From Eremomyces bilateralis CBS 781.70 (Eukaryota > Ascomycota > Dothideomycetes > Eremomycetales > Eremomycetaceae): a stretch of 64,000 nt of DNA. The number at the start of each line of letters is the position of its first letter. The first letter of the stretch is position 1. The DNA is taken from assembly GCF_010015585.1 (NCBI RefSeq), contig NW_022985084.1:361345-425344 (forward strand). Direction: 5' to 3'. Under the pieces are notes generated by a model. It ran no database searches. It was not told where the DNA came from and worked only from the letters and a program-made list of their open reading frames with translations. The position numbers and the translations under genes are program-made. This document shows, one piece after another, positions 1 through 11,969 of this stretch.

Positions 1-279
1 GAAATGATCCATCCAGTATCGTTCCCGTTCTCCTGACGACGGCATACGTGCACCTCATCAGTCCGATGATCCCACAAAACTCTCCGCATCGACATCCCAC
101 GGGTCCATCCCGCCCCATACATCCCCGCCGATTTAACCGTTAGCCCGCAAGAGGTACAGCATGCGCGTACGGATCTTTATATCCGGACAATAATTCCGCT
201 TCATCCCTTCATTTCTACCCTCTCGACCTTTTACCATTTCACTTCCAGCGACCATAACGGATGGCATTGCGCGTTCGCA

Positions 280-2914
280 ATGTCTTACCTCGATCCATCC
301 GTTCTGGGTCCGTCTGCGCTGCATGACGGGGCCGGTTGTGTCGCGGATAGAAATAGCCGAACCAAACGGTTGCGGAAGTCGCAAAGCCATGGATTGCTGT
401 CGCCGTTGTTACGTTTGGCCAAAGATCCGGTCGGCACCTTGGGCGAGCTGCGGGAATCGTGGACGGAGCAGGGGAAAAGTGAGATTCAAGATATCGGGGA
501 GCAGAGGCAAGTGTTGTATCTGCGTATGAAACATGTAAGCGTCCAGACCTGATGTGAGACCACAGGTGCCAATGACGTGACCAGGCCGGAACATACGACG
601 ACTGGAAAGCGGCGGCGACCGAACTCGACCATATCGAAGGCAACGATCAGTGGAAAGTACAGGACGACTCCCTCGAATACAATGTCAAACTCTTGGAAAC
701 GCGGCTGAAGGAGCTGGATGATGCGCGGCTCAACTGCGATATCAAGCGCATGCTGTTCCTGATCCGAACCTCGCTGACTCGAGATCTGGGCGGTATGGGA
801 GATGCCCAACTATATCGACATTCACATATCGGAACCAAGGCGCTCATCGAGCGATATATCGAGTCCTCCAGGCGGACGATCGAGTCGCTCTTGGAGGTCT
901 CTGCCAAACAAAAGACCGTCCAAGTTGATCCTCGGCAACTTCTCGAGCAATTGCTCGAGGCGCGCCAGGCATTTGGGAGAAGCGCTTTATTGTTGTCGGG
1001 AGGAGGGACTTTTGGGATGAGCCATATCGGCGTCGTCAAATGTCTATGGGAGCAGAAGCTCCTTCCACGGATCGTTTCCGGCTCCTCAGCTGGAAGCATC
1101 GTATGTGCCGTGCTGTGTACGAAGACCGATGCCGAAGTGCCCCAGGTCTTGAACGATTTCTGTTACGGCGATTTGAGCGTGTTCATCAACGAGGAGGAAG
1201 GTCTCCTGGAGGTGGCAGCGAGGTTTCTCAAACACGGGACCGTGTTTGATATCTCGAACCTTACCCGCGCCATGCGGAATCTCATTGGCGATATAACCTT
1301 CCAGGAGGCGTATAACCGGACCAGGAGGATATTGAACATCAACGTATCCAGTGCCAGCCTGTACGAACTTCCGCAGCTTCTAAACTACGTCACGGCTCCG
1401 AACGTTATTATCTGGTCGGCAGTGTAAGTGTTGGTCCCACTGTCCCAGACTGTGCTAATATTTGTAGCGCCGCATCTTGTTCCGTCCCACTCGTCTTCTC
1501 GGCAGCCTCTCTCCTAGCGAAGGACCCAAAGACCGGAGAGCATGTCCAATGGAACCCATCCCCGCAAAGATGGATTGATGGATCCGTAGACAGTGATCTT
1601 CCCATGACCCGTGTTGCCGAAATGTTCAATGTCAACCATTTCATCGTCTCTCAAGTCAATCCGCATGTTGTCCCTTTCCTCGACCGTGAGGCTATCGCGC
1701 CTTATCCACTCAACGGCAAAAATCCCTCCACCGGCTCTACATGGCTGCACAGCGTGGCAAACCTCGCAAAAGATGAAGCCATGCATCGCATGCACGTTCT
1801 CGCAGAAATTGGCGTCTTCCCAACCTACCTCACCAAACTCCGATCCGTCCTTGCGCAGCGCTATTCGGGCGACATCACCATCCTCCCCGAGATTTCATAC
1901 GCACAGTTCCCCCGAGTGCTGCAGAACCCCACCACCGAATTTATGCTCGATGCAACTATTAGCGGTGAGCGGGCCACCTGGCCCAAACTCAGCATGATCC
2001 AAAACCATGTCGCGATTGAGATCGCCCTGGACGATGCAGTGCAGCAGCTTCGGGCCCGCGTCGTCTTCAGCCCGAGCCAGGTCGACCTCCGGATCAACAA
2101 TCTTTCTCCGTCGATGCGTGGACGACAGTCAAAGGACCGCCCCCAGCCACGACATCGACCTACTAGCAGCCTCGACCCCCGCACGAGAAAAAGGCGCCAC
2201 CCTCCCTTCCAGACCTACACCCCGGACTCCGACGAATCCTCCAACGACTCCTCCTACGAACCGCGGGTTAGGCCCACCAACACCACCTGGTCCAAAGCTC
2301 CACTAGACACCCTAGCCGTTCCTAGCACTGACGTCCTCTCCTCGTCCGTTGACGACGATCCAAACCCGTTCTCCCCCGCAACTCTCACATCGCCATCTTC
2401 ATCTGATGGGCCGATGTCGCCCGAACCTTCACTAGTTCCAATGCAAACAATACCATGGCCGTCAACGCGCAAACTGTTTCCTCGTGCAAGTCAGTCAGCG
2501 ATACCTTTAACGCACTCCTCCAAGACCGCATATATGGAAAATCTGAGCCAAAGAGAACCCAACCAAGCAACATCGCTCTTGATCATGACTCCACGGGTGG
2601 CAAGAGAGTCTAAGGTCGGTGAGTCGACGGGGGAGAGCGAACAAGAGAGGAGGTATAAGACGCTCTTCCACCCCGAGCCTGGGCCAAAGTTGCCGAAAAC
2701 CTCGCCGATGGCCAGCAGAAATGGTGAGAAGGGTGTGTTGGAGTCGGACTTGGGGGTTGAGAGAGAAAGTGAGAACCGAAGCAAGTCCACGATCCGCCGA
2801 GGAAGTGCGCATTCAACTCGTTCCAACAGTGGAGGATTTCCCTTGGATATCTCAGGGACTAGAGGTATGGTACTCCGAAGGAAGCAAAGTCATATGCGAA
2901 TACCAGGGGAATGA
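280..2914 (+). CDS. Patatin-domain triacylglycerol lipase (Tgl3/4/5-type)
   Basis: Lipid-droplet type triacylglycerol lipase/phospholipase predicted to release fatty acids from stored fat. Exons 280-534, 585-1423 and 1468-2914 join in phase to 846 residues; both introns (50 and 44 bp) have GT-AG ends. The N-terminal part (about 20-200) looks like the DUF3336 region that precedes the patatin domain in fungal TAG lipases. The oxyanion loop GGGTFGMSHIG is near residue 224, the nucleophile motif GSSAG near 251 (Ser about 253), and the Asp of the catalytic dyad in WIDGSVDSDLPM near 401. The block WSAVAASCSVP spans the second intron and is typical of the family, which supports the splice. The last 300 residues are Ser/Pro/Arg-rich and probably disordered. 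The ATG at 280 is the best visible start, but an upstream exon cannot be excluded. Family call is sure; which yeast paralogue it matches is not. Confidence 0.9.
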
Positions 2915-4669
2915 GCGACATGTTGGGAGCAAGGATATTGTTCCCTTTTGTTCAGAATCTTTCGCTGGAAAGGGGTTGCATGTGTTAGTACGAGCATTGA
3001 TACCAGGCTTGGGAATTGGGATGGGCAATAACATTGGGATTGCATACGATGTGGGTTCATGACCCCATGGGGCTTTGGACGTTTAGACATGAAGTATGGG
3101 GATCACGACCGACATGAGGCTGTGCATTTGAATTGGAAGAGCCGTGACTCGTGAGAACCTCAGGCATGTGCATTGAACATCACATGAAATTCATGGGCAG
3201 AATAAGCATTCGCCCTCCAAGTTCAGGGTATCGATCAAGTGTATCAGATGTTCCGCTGAATTCTTAAACCCGAGGACCAAAATCCACCGCCCAGGAGTGA
3301 GAGAACTCCAGCAAAGTCATGGCTTGTGGCACTTTTATCGTTTCCAAATACATAATTCCAACATTCCCTATTCTGCAGAACTCAAAAGGACCGGATCCAA
3401 GTCGGGATTAGGGAATAATAGGGGATCGTCTGTACTGGCGTGCTGGGGGATATTTGGATCGGCAACATTCGTCGAGAACGAAATTCTCCTGTCCGGGCTC
3501 CGGCCATCTGGCAGTCCGTCCCTGGACAGATCTTCGAGATCTTCGCGATGGTGGCTCTGGGTTGGGGCGAGGCCTGGCATGTGGCACTAGGGCAGACAGA
3601 GCACCGCACTTATTACTTAGTTATGTTCCAAAGTACGGGGATGTTTCTCTTTTAGTGTCTAGACATTGACTCGACATTGCAGCTCTCGCTCTCCGCATCC
3701 CTAAGAGCAAGGGGCATCTATCAAACGGTTCATTTTTTACGGCTCAAGAGTTTCATGTTTACAGAAGCAGTCGGGAACCTGGCTTTTGCGCAGGGAATCC
3801 ATCCAATGAGCAGATGAGCAGATAGGCAGATGATGATAGCAGATGACTGACGAGCAGATGATAGACGAGCATCGTCTTTTTGACTTTCGACCATTCCGAT
3901 CCCCGCCTCGCAGGGAACAGGATGAAGTCGAATACGGTATGACGGTATCCATCAAGTCTTCCACGGACCACGGTTCCCCCCGCCGAGCTGCCAAAATTCT
4001 GCCAAATCCATCCGAGGTGAACGCAAGGGTGTAAGCCTCGATTTTACCACCCCCGAAGTCAAGCTTCTGACTTCTCCTCTTCAAGACATCAACCGTCACC
4101 ATCAGCCGTAGTACATACATAGTAAGCGTCTGGGCAACAGCCGATATTCCCGCCAGGCTTCTCCGGAATCGTTTAGATCCGAATAGCCTGGAGAGATGCC
4201 CGTCTACCATGCATTTTCCCCAGTACTAAGTAAATAGAGCCTGTCGTGACCTAATCCCAGCGACAGGCCCGCACGCGGATAGATGAGCTCTCTCCAGAAC
4301 TGCAAGAACAGGCACGTCGGGGTGGATATCTGAGATCCGGACGATCACCATGGGGTATGGTTTTCGCCCATTTTAATGTAATAACCAGCTCTCTTTCCTG
4401 TCTACTTAGATTGGGGTCGCCTTTCCTTTTTGTCCCGTACCGAGTCTGTTGCGTTCATATCCTAACCTTGGTCCTACCTGTTGGGTGCAAGGCTAGATCT
4501 CATTGACGAACCCTCACCTCCAAAGTCTCTGCATTCCTCTGTCAATCCCGTCTCATAAAACAATTCAGGTGGCAAATGTCCTCGAGTTGGTCATCTCTCA
4601 ACCCTCTACCTGGGTTCCTAGGCGCAAAGCGCGAACACGAATCTTAGACTTTGTCCTGTTCAGAACATA
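2915..4669. other. Non-coding spacer with GAGCAGAT microsatellite
   Basis: No convincing gene. The longest open frame (minus strand, about 157 codons, 3737-4210) has no recognisable motif and ends in a Cys/Ser/His-rich low-complexity tract. That tract comes from an imperfect GAGCAGAT repeat at about 3807-3872. The stretch before 4670 is probably the promoter and 5' leader of the 7TM gene. Confidence 0.5.
3807..3872. repeat. Imperfect 8-bp microsatellite (GAGCAGAT)
   Basis: About five to six units of GAGCAGAT and close variants (AGGCAGAT, GATAGCAGAT, GAGCAGATGATA). It lies in non-coding DNA between the lipase and the 7TM gene. Confidence 0.6.
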
Positions 4670-6175
4670 ATGCGCGACATACCGCTCGAAGTCCTATTAA
4701 CATGGCCGACTCCGAACTACGATGATCCTGTTACTCGAGGCTCGGCGCTCATAATAGTCAATTCGATATTCATTAGTCTGGTAGCTCTGGCCGTCGGACT
4801 GAGGCTCTATGCACGGTTGGCCATTAGTCGGTCGTTCGGAGCTGATGATGTCTTCATTATACTGGCTTTGGTACGAACATTAGGAATCAAAGGGGATTGA
4901 AGTTGCTGAAATGTCTCTAGATACCTACGGCTGGGCTCGCCGCAGCTGTAATGCTTGCAAACAACAAGTATGGCTGGAATCGCCATGTCTGGGATGTACC
5001 GCTTGATCTATTCGCAAGTATGCGAACCCGTCCTGTACCCGGATTTACTGATACTGATTACGATTTTCACAGGCTCTCTCAAAGTTGCTATCGCTGCCAA
5101 AGCATTATATACTGTTGCTACGACGTTTACTCGGATCTCACTTTTGAGCTTCTATTACCGGTTTGTCCGGGATACAGCAGCTCACCGTTTTCGAATGACC
5201 CTTCACGCCTCGCTCGGCTTTGTCGTTGTAATGGGCGTATCATTTGTTTGCCTTGCGGTTTTCCAGTGTAGGCAAGTCCGCCACTGTGATTCTGAGGTAC
5301 CTGGGACCGTTGACTAACTGATCGTAGCCCAATATCTGCCTATTGGACGATGCCAGCACCAGAAGGCGCTGTCTGCATAGACGACGGCCGGGCCACGCTA
5401 GCCGTCGGTGTTGTCAATTGCTTCGCTGATTTGATTGTCACGGTCTTGCCGATTCCGCTTGTCATGAAACTCAAAATGCCCTTACGGCAGCGAATTGGCG
5501 TCGTTGTGCTGCTTAGCTTGGGATTCATTGTCATTATTGCAGGATCCCTCCGCAGTTACTACATTTGGGACAGCATAATGAACAGCTACGATGAAACCTG
5601 GGTTGGTTATCCTCTTTGGCTCGCCGCGGCAGTTGAAGTTGACCTTGGAGTGGTATGTACTATTTTTGCTTCTCCTTGTCGGAGGGTCTCATCTCTCTCG
5701 CTCCCCTCTCTAACATTAGCAGATTTGCGCTTGCGCCCCTGCTCTCCGCCCACTCATCGCCTCTGCCGTTCCCCAAACCATCACTTCGCTTTCCGATCGA
5801 TTCACCGGGAAGTTTTCATCCAATTTGTCCTCAAAAGGCACCCCCTCTCCTTCGCGGGCTCTGAAGTCAGAGATCAACCATCCCAATGGCGGCGACAATA
5901 CTTGGGTGAATATCACATCTCGCGGCTCAGACGTGGAACTCATCGAGCAATCCGACTCTCGCCTCCATCGATCCTCGGAGCGAGAGGTTGGCATCCATGA
6001 GGATCTTGAGGACCTGGAGCGGGGTACGGATGAAAGTAGCGGCGAGCGAACACATTCCGAGTCGCATGGGCGTCATAATTCAAAATCGATATGGACGACG
6101 ACGCGGGTTGAGGTGACCTCCTATCGCAATGACGATGTCGTTCAAAACGAGAAGGGTCCTCCCTACTATCCTTAA
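4670..6175 (+). CDS. Fungal rhodopsin-like seven-helix membrane protein
   Basis: Member of the fungal integral membrane family once grouped with Pth11-like and DUF-type 'rhodopsin domain' proteins. The family is plasma-membrane and mostly of unknown ligand; it is not retinal-binding. Exons 4670-4870, 4921-5017, 5073-5271, 5328-5652 and 5723-6175 give 424 residues. Seven hydrophobic helices are visible, beginning at SALIIVNSIF, DDVFIILAL, LKVAIAAKAL, LHASLGFVVV, LAVGVVNCFA, RIGVVVLLSL and YPLWLAAAVE. The family signature FQC-SPISAYW lies across intron 3, and helix 7 continues as VICACAPALRPL across intron 4. Intron 3 (5272-5327) must use a GC donor (GCAAGT) to keep phase. The C-terminal 130 residues are a hydrophilic cytosolic tail rich in Ser, Glu and Arg. 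Possible roles include sensing or host/surface recognition, by analogy only. Confidence 0.85.
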
Positions 6176-7345
6176 AATCCCTCCCACCCGAGATGTCATT
6201 CATTTCACTTTCTGATCTCTCGGTTTTGTATGCCTTTTTGATAGGGCTGACTTCATTGCGCTCGTGGAGGAATGTCTCTTATGGGAATTATTGGGGAGGG
6301 CATTAGAATGTGCAACATCAATACTGAGAACGGGAGCGCATGGTGGAACATCGCAATTGACTTGAAATCAACTCGATTTAGCAGGACATCATGACTCGGC
6401 TACTAATATACCACTCGGAAGGTTCAAATGCGTGCAAGTCAAAGGCAATTGGCCACAATTATGGACGGACAGGTTCACACTTGAATAGTGTACATGGCGA
6501 CGTCGTTACCTGGCGACTGGTGTTAGGGGCGGGAATTGGATTAGACTACAAGATTTAGGTGAACCAACCTCTGTATAGTTATGAGTTCGACTGCAGAAGC
6601 ATTAATTACCTAAATCTGAAGGCTCACCCCACATCAATTTACTTCGGAATCTGGAGCCCAAGACAATCCGCTTCAGTGAAGTCGGGAATATCTATCTTAA
6701 TGCTCACATCTGTACAAGAATATGCCTAAACATAAGTCATGCTAGTTGCAAAGTGAAAACCGTTGAATTGGTTAAGGAGAGAAAAGAGGAGCTATCAAGG
6801 GGCTTGAAGGCGTTTATATCTGCAAGCTTGCTACTTGTTCCCCCCTGTATTTCGGCCTTGGTCCTGTTTCCTTAACAACCTGCTGGCCCTGTCCAACAAT
6901 GCTCATGTGCTCATCAAAAAGGAACTCAATAATAAGTCCATCCGGCCAAGTAAGCGGTTTCTCTCTTGTCGCGATGTCAGTTATCTCAACATATTGTTCG
7001 TTGTCCATTCACCTCTTCATTGATCGGCGGGCTCAACTTCAGTCATTATTACAGCACCAAAATACCTATGCTCGGCGGTGTAAACATGGGAAACGGCATG
7101 AGACATATCAGATGGAGGTCACTTGAAAGAACGATAAATGAGGGTCTGTTTGCTAATATCGAACCGATATGTATCATCTCTGCCGAACGATGTTTAATAC
7201 CATACTTACTTCGTACTTTAGCATTCAAGAGCATCACCGAACCGTAACAGGAGAGGGAGAGAGAAACTCCACTCGACGTCCACCGACGGAAAAATCCAAA
7301 GCATCGAAGGACTGGTTCCAGGTTGGCGGCCCTTCCTCGTGTTAG
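6176..7345. other. AT-rich spacer, no supported gene
   Basis: Contains the 3' end of the 7TM gene and the 3' side of the convergent 784-residue gene. Several 60-90 codon open frames lie on both strands between 6814 and 7247. None has a recognisable domain or a splice partner that I could join with confidence. Confidence 0.5.
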
Positions 7346-9700
7346 CTACATTATCCTGCACGGATAACCACTATACTGACGAATTCTCAAAGTAGTCCGC
7401 TCTCTTTCTCTTACCCTCTCCCTAGCTGCCCGCTTCGACACTTTGTATTGCCTCACGTTCAGTGCTCCAGCGGACTGGTTCGACCCTTCATATTTCTTCT
7501 GGCACAGAGCATCACTTTCCTTGGACGCGCGTTTCTTCTTCGGTTCAGTTATCATAGGCGACACCTCGTCGTCGGCATCATTGGGACTCGTTGCAGGGCC
7601 AGGTTTAAAAGCAGTTTCGCCTGCGGCCTGCCTCTTGTTCTTCGAGGCCGCTCGTTTCTTTGCCCTGGTGACCTTGTCGACGGCCGCCTTTCTCCGTGTT
7701 TCCCTTGGCGTTGCCGTCAACGATGCGACAGTCTTACTCGCCGCTGAAAACACATAAGTCGAGTCTGATTGCGGAGGTGCCGGACTGCTACGAAGCCAAT
7801 ATTTTCTGGGAGTTGAGGACGACTTCCCGCTTTGCGTTGCACTCTTCTTTGTGCCGTACCGCCGGGGCACAATACAAATAGGAGGTGGGGGCTTCTTCTT
7901 CGTAGAGCGTTCCAAAATCCGCTTCTTGGAACCCTGAGGATACATATTCGATGATTTGAGTTTCTTAACTGCTGGACCATAGCCGCCGCCTCGCATATGG
8001 AACTTCTTGACTGGAGGAGGCATCATCCCGTTAAGGTCGGTCAAAGGGCCGCTCCCTAGGTCATTAGAACACACGCGAACCCTGAGATTGGCGTCGAATT
8101 TTTTCTTCGTCTCCAGCAACTCAGCTCGTCGGTTCAGTGTGAATTGCTCCCATTGAACTTTGCTGGCAGGACGGCGCCTTGACATGACGAGATCATATTC
8201 GGCTTGAGTGAGTTCGCCGTTCCGGATTGGCTCTTCTCGCATGGCCGCAAGCTCCTCCTCCGAGGGGACGGGTGAGAGCTCACCCGCTAGTCGGTCAGGA
8301 TGGGGATAGAGGTCTCTCGGGCCCTCAACTTGCTTGCGATTCGCGGTTTCTTCCTGTCCGAACTGGGCAAGCGAAATAGTCACGTCTTCCTGTCGGCCCA
8401 TGATCCACGAGGGGATGCACACGTTGAATTCTTCTTCATTCGAGGGTGCCAGGCGCGATTTGAGATCAAACGGCGCCATGCCGGGGTCTTCTCCTTCATT
8501 GAGTGGCCCGAAGAAAACGTCGGGCCGGTACATTAGCGGGTAGTTAGATATGTATGTGTGAGGGATAAGTTCGATATTGTGATGTTTCTCGCCCCATTCG
8601 TCGTACACCGGCGTTCCGGGCATTCGGCTCTTGTTAAGACCAGTGATTTCCGCCTCTCCCCCCTTCACACTGGTTGGCCGGATTGGCATTACCCTATCGA
8701 CTGTCGCCTTTGGCTTGGTTGCCTTCGGCTGGGGTTTTTTTATTAGCGGAGACGCAGAAACAGAAGTGTTTGCCACAGGCGCGATACCTTCAAGCTCCTG
8801 TTCCATCTCTGCTCTCCACCTTGTCCGCTCCTCTGGATCATACTCGGTGCTGGCATTCAAATCTTCGATGACACTTAGAAGATTCGTGGCCACCGCCGTG
8901 CCAAGGCGGATTGCAAATTGGCCCCTCAGTTCCGGAAGTACTCCCAGAAAGTTGGCGGCAGCGCGCTGAAGGATCGCGACATCTCTCTCCTCGATTCGCA
9001 ACATGTTGATATCTTGTTCCGCGATGGTTTCGGTCAGCTCGGATATCTTCCGTTTTTGGGCCTTTACTTCGTCACTCGGCTGCGTGCCAAATAAGCGCGG
9101 ATTGAGGCCTAGAGTCTTGTATGCCTCTTGCACGTAGGCGGCTGGGTTGTCTTTTCCTCTGTTGTACTTCGACAGCGATTTCCAACCCGCGGGGAGCTCC
9201 CTCATTCGTGCTTCCTTGGATTGGTCACCAGCATTTTCCCGTCCGGCTAACCGAGTCTTTTTCGTCGGTGTGGGTTTAGTAGTGTCTTTGTCGGGGAATT
9301 TTTCCCTGATCACTTGCAGTCCACGAACTCCTGCATCGGTAATCCGGTTTCCTTCCGCGTCACCGGTGGGTCGTATGAAGCGACCAGACTGACAGTCCTG
9401 AAATATGCGGATTGTGTCTAGATCCACGCTTGGATCCTGACCAAACTCTTTCTCCCAGCGTTGGTGGAGCGTCCCAGGTATCAAAGCGTCGCAATTTTTG
9501 TCAAGCCATCCTTCTAATCCTTTCGCTTCATCCAAAGTTTGGAACACTTGATAGGCAGTAGCCTTTCGCTTGTCATCCATGGAAATTGTAACCTTCTTCT
9601 TCTCCCGGTCTTTCGTCGTTTCACTGGCTTTCCACGACCGACCACCTTTGGCACCATTGCCCGCCACCGTGGACTCCTTAGATGACGAACGAGTGAGCAT
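7346..9700 (-). CDS. Unrecognised 784-residue basic protein
   Basis: One uninterrupted reading frame of 784 codons; ATG at 9700. I do not recognise a family. The N-terminal 30 residues are Ser/Lys-rich. Residues about 45-130 look folded (GWLDKNCDALIPGTLHQRW, then RIFQDCQSGRF). Residues about 215-255 could form a coiled coil (KRKISELTETIAEQDINML). The middle has a Trp/Tyr-containing stretch (VYDEWGEKHHNIELIPHTY). The last 230 residues are very rich in Lys, Arg, Ser and Pro with several nuclear-localisation-like clusters (STKKKPPPP, EPKKKRASK), so a nuclear or nucleic-acid-associated role is possible. No signal peptide or membrane helix is visible. Intron-less and flanked by AT-rich spacers, it may be a lineage-restricted gene. 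That it is a real protein is likely from length and codon use; its function is unknown. Confidence 0.75.
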   Translation of the reverse strand: MLTRSSSKESTVAGNGAKGGRSWKASETTKDREKKKVTISMDDKRKATAYQVFQTLDEAKGLEGWLDKNCDALIPGTLHQRWEKEFGQDPSVDLDTIRIFQDCQSGRFIRPTGDAEGNRITDAGVRGLQVIREKFPDKDTTKPTPTKKTRLAGRENAGDQSKEARMRELPAGWKSLSKYNRGKDNPAAYVQEAYKTLGLNPRLFGTQPSDEVKAQKRKISELTETIAEQDINMLRIEERDVAILQRAAANFLGVLPELRGQFAIRLGTAVATNLLSVIEDLNASTEYDPEERTRWRAEMEQELEGIAPVANTSVSASPLIKKPQPKATKPKATVDRVMPIRPTSVKGGEAEITGLNKSRMPGTPVYDEWGEKHHNIELIPHTYISNYPLMYRPDVFFGPLNEGEDPGMAPFDLKSRLAPSNEEEFNVCIPSWIMGRQEDVTISLAQFGQEETANRKQVEGPRDLYPHPDRLAGELSPVPSEEELAAMREEPIRNGELTQAEYDLVMSRRRPASKVQWEQFTLNRRAELLETKKKFDANLRVRVCSNDLGSGPLTDLNGMMPPPVKKFHMRGGGYGPAVKKLKSSNMYPQGSKKRILERSTKKKPPPPICIVPRRYGTKKSATQSGKSSSTPRKYWLRSSPAPPQSDSTYVFSAASKTVASLTATPRETRRKAAVDKVTRAKKRAASKNKRQAAGETAFKPGPATSPNDADDEVSPMITEPKKKRASKESDALCQKKYEGSNQSAGALNVRQYKVSKRAARERVRERERTTLRIRQYSGYPCRIM

Positions 9701-10286
9701 CGTGACGCAAAAGATGCGAAAACTAAACGGAAGTGCAAGGCCAAATCAAGGCCCACGTTCGTTGAAACGGGTTTCCCTTCCCCTTTCTTAGGATTGATTT
9801 CGAGTTGGACCCTCGGAGTGAGAAGTACGATACGAAGGGAAAGCTGGGAGAAAAGGGGTTGAAAAATTTGTTATAGAATGAACTATCGAAGAGAAGAAAA
9901 AAATTAAAAGACCAACCAGTTCAGCAAACTTACATCTCAAGTATGCGGTAGAAAGCGCCGGATTAGGGATTGCCGCGCAAATATAAAGAAAGGATTTCCG
10001 GATGCATCGTGCTGCTTACGCTAAGCTAAAGTCAAACGTCTTTCATTCACTGTGTTGCATGTGCTTCCGTAGTACTGTCGCACTCGACAGGTAGATGCTT
10101 CGTAATATTGGGGTTTGGGGTGGGAACCAATGGAGTTCAGGCGAGGAATGCATTTCTGTAACATAACAAAGGTTTTGATGGCCGAAAACGATCCACACGA
10201 GACTATCATAACAACTAGCTGGGATTCGTCCTACAATCAGCATCAACAGCCGCACTCTCCAGAACGATCAACAAAGGGTGGATAAC
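9701..10286. other. Intergenic region upstream of the 784-residue gene
   Basis: Purine-rich stretch at about 9835-9920 and AT-rich sequence beyond it, probably promoter and 5' leader of the minus-strand gene starting at 9700. Nothing else recognised, apart from the possible extra 3' mini-exon of the glutaminyl cyclase gene near 10220-10230. Confidence 0.45.
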
Positions 10287-11532
10287 TTACAGCTCAGATT
10301 TTCCTTCCATTTCCCGCCGCCCTTTGCCGCTCCCAGCATTCTCCTCTCGGGTTACGAACCCCGTGTCAATAAAGCCTTCCAAATCCATCCATTCAGCCGC
10401 GAATGCTATGACTAACGTCGACCAATCTTCCACTGTGTCCGGGTCCAAGTGCGCCCCATCGTCCTCTATTCGGTGCCATACCGCTGGGAAAGGCGAAGGG
10501 ATCATGTGCAGTACTTCAACGCCGCGGGCCATGAACGGAATATGGTCGTCTTCAACCATAAAGGCAAGTGATCCTTGATTGTCCTGCTTGTCGCCATGGA
10601 TCAACCATCTTGGTTCGGTTACTCTTTCGGCGTCGGGAGACCGCTTAGAGATATGATTCGGTGAAGATTTAAACCGACCAGCGCTGCGCAGTCGATGTTC
10701 AAGACTGGCCATTGCCCGGTATGCCCAATGTGTAGTCGCAAAATACGAAGGGATTGTGGGATTTGCCCCTCCCAACAAATCTAGGAGCATGAATAATGTT
10801 ATCGAGGACAGCAGCGTTTTGTAGGTGGATGGCGCTGGATGCATTGTCTTCTCCCATGTCTCTGAAAGGGATCTGTAAGACAGTCAGCCACATCGTGTTC
10901 ACTGTATGCACAGCCAAAAAGCCTTCATACCTCGCTCCATATAGAGAGTCCGTATCAGTCCAGCTCGAAAATGCTTCTTCTCCATCCAAGAACAGGATCT
11001 GGATTCCCGTCTCTTCGTCGATACCGGCTGATCCATCCGCTTCCATCGCAGCCCATTTCTTCGTCAAGGCCTTGTCCAAGCTCCGCGCAGCGTGCAAGAT
11101 CATCGCACATGGTGCAGCGCTATCCGTCGCTCCGATAAATCCTGTGGGTGTCAACTTGCTATCATAATGCGCCACCAATGCCAGTCTCCCCACATCCCCT
11201 TCCCTCGCCCACGGTGGATCTCGGGTCGCGATCAGGTTCCGGAAGGGAACTTGTTTGTCGCCAGTGGCCGGAGTTGTTGATGTCGAGTTTTGCCATTCAA
11301 GTTTCCAATCTGGCAGCTGTTCACGGAAGAAACCCGCGAGATGATGCATCACCCCTTCATGCGTCGGAGTCCCAGGGACTCGAACGGTAAGGATCGGTGC
11401 GAGGAGAGCGCCATTGTGGATATCGAAATCGCTGCCCGGTCCTGGGAGGCTGTTCAATGACTTGTCGGAAAGGGGAGTATAAGCCGTGCAGCCGATCCCA
11501 AGCAGCGCAAACAGCAAGCCGCGAAGCTTCAT
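10287..11532 (-). CDS. Secreted glutaminyl-peptide cyclotransferase-like M28 enzyme
   Basis: Zinc enzyme of the M28 aminopeptidase/glutaminyl cyclase family, predicted to turn N-terminal Gln or Glu into pyroglutamate on secreted proteins. Exons on the minus strand are 11532-10931 and 10872-10287, 395 residues; the 58-bp intron (GTATGA...TTACAG) restores phase. The start chosen is the ATG at 11532 because it opens a signal peptide (MKLRGLLFALLGIGCTAYT); an upstream in-frame ATG at 11637 would bury it. Metal and catalytic residues are visible: HYD at 122-124, D137 in GATDSAA, E185/E186 in LDGEEAF and a late His in ARGVEVLHMIPSPFP. The stop overlaps a strong donor (CTGTAAGT at 10291-10286), so a final intron and a four-residue exon ending near 10220 are possible. 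Family sure; true cyclase versus peptidase activity is inferred. Confidence 0.88.
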
Positions 11533-11969
11533 ATGGGCTGAGGTATCAGAGATGGCCCTGAATAGCGGCAGGTCGGCGATCGGAAGTCGGAGAGCGAGGA
11601 CCGACTCATTCGAGCAGCGAAGGGTTTTACTGCTCAAGGAGATTCATATATTCCCAATGGGCGACATTGACGCTGACAAGCATCAAAGTCCAGAGAAGTT
11701 CGGAGGTTATAACTGTCTCATATTAAACCATGTATCGATATGAAACATCATAAAATGCCACATGTTAGTTCAGAGCTTAAGATCACCGTCATCTAAACTT
11801 GCGCTTGGATGGTCCATTCCGTCCGCCGAGCGCCCGAGCCTTAGTGTAGATGTTGACTCCATATCTCCATCAAATCATAGTCCATACTCCCCATAAAATG
11901 TCGATGTGATTGATGTACTCGCAAGCATCATGAACCGAAGGACTCCATTGCTCTTGTGAATCGGTATAA
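11533..11969. other. Divergent intergenic region
   Basis: 437 bp between two divergently transcribed genes (minus-strand cyclase start at 11532, plus-strand gene start at 11970). It must hold both promoters. No clear binding site stands out. Confidence 0.5.

Noticed and set aside
3737-4210. 157-codon minus-strand open frame
   Set aside because: Its C-terminal half is translated microsatellite, it has no domain, and no splice partners were found.
6814-7247. Several 60-90 codon frames on both strands
   Set aside because: They overlap each other, lack domains, and no intron joins them in phase.
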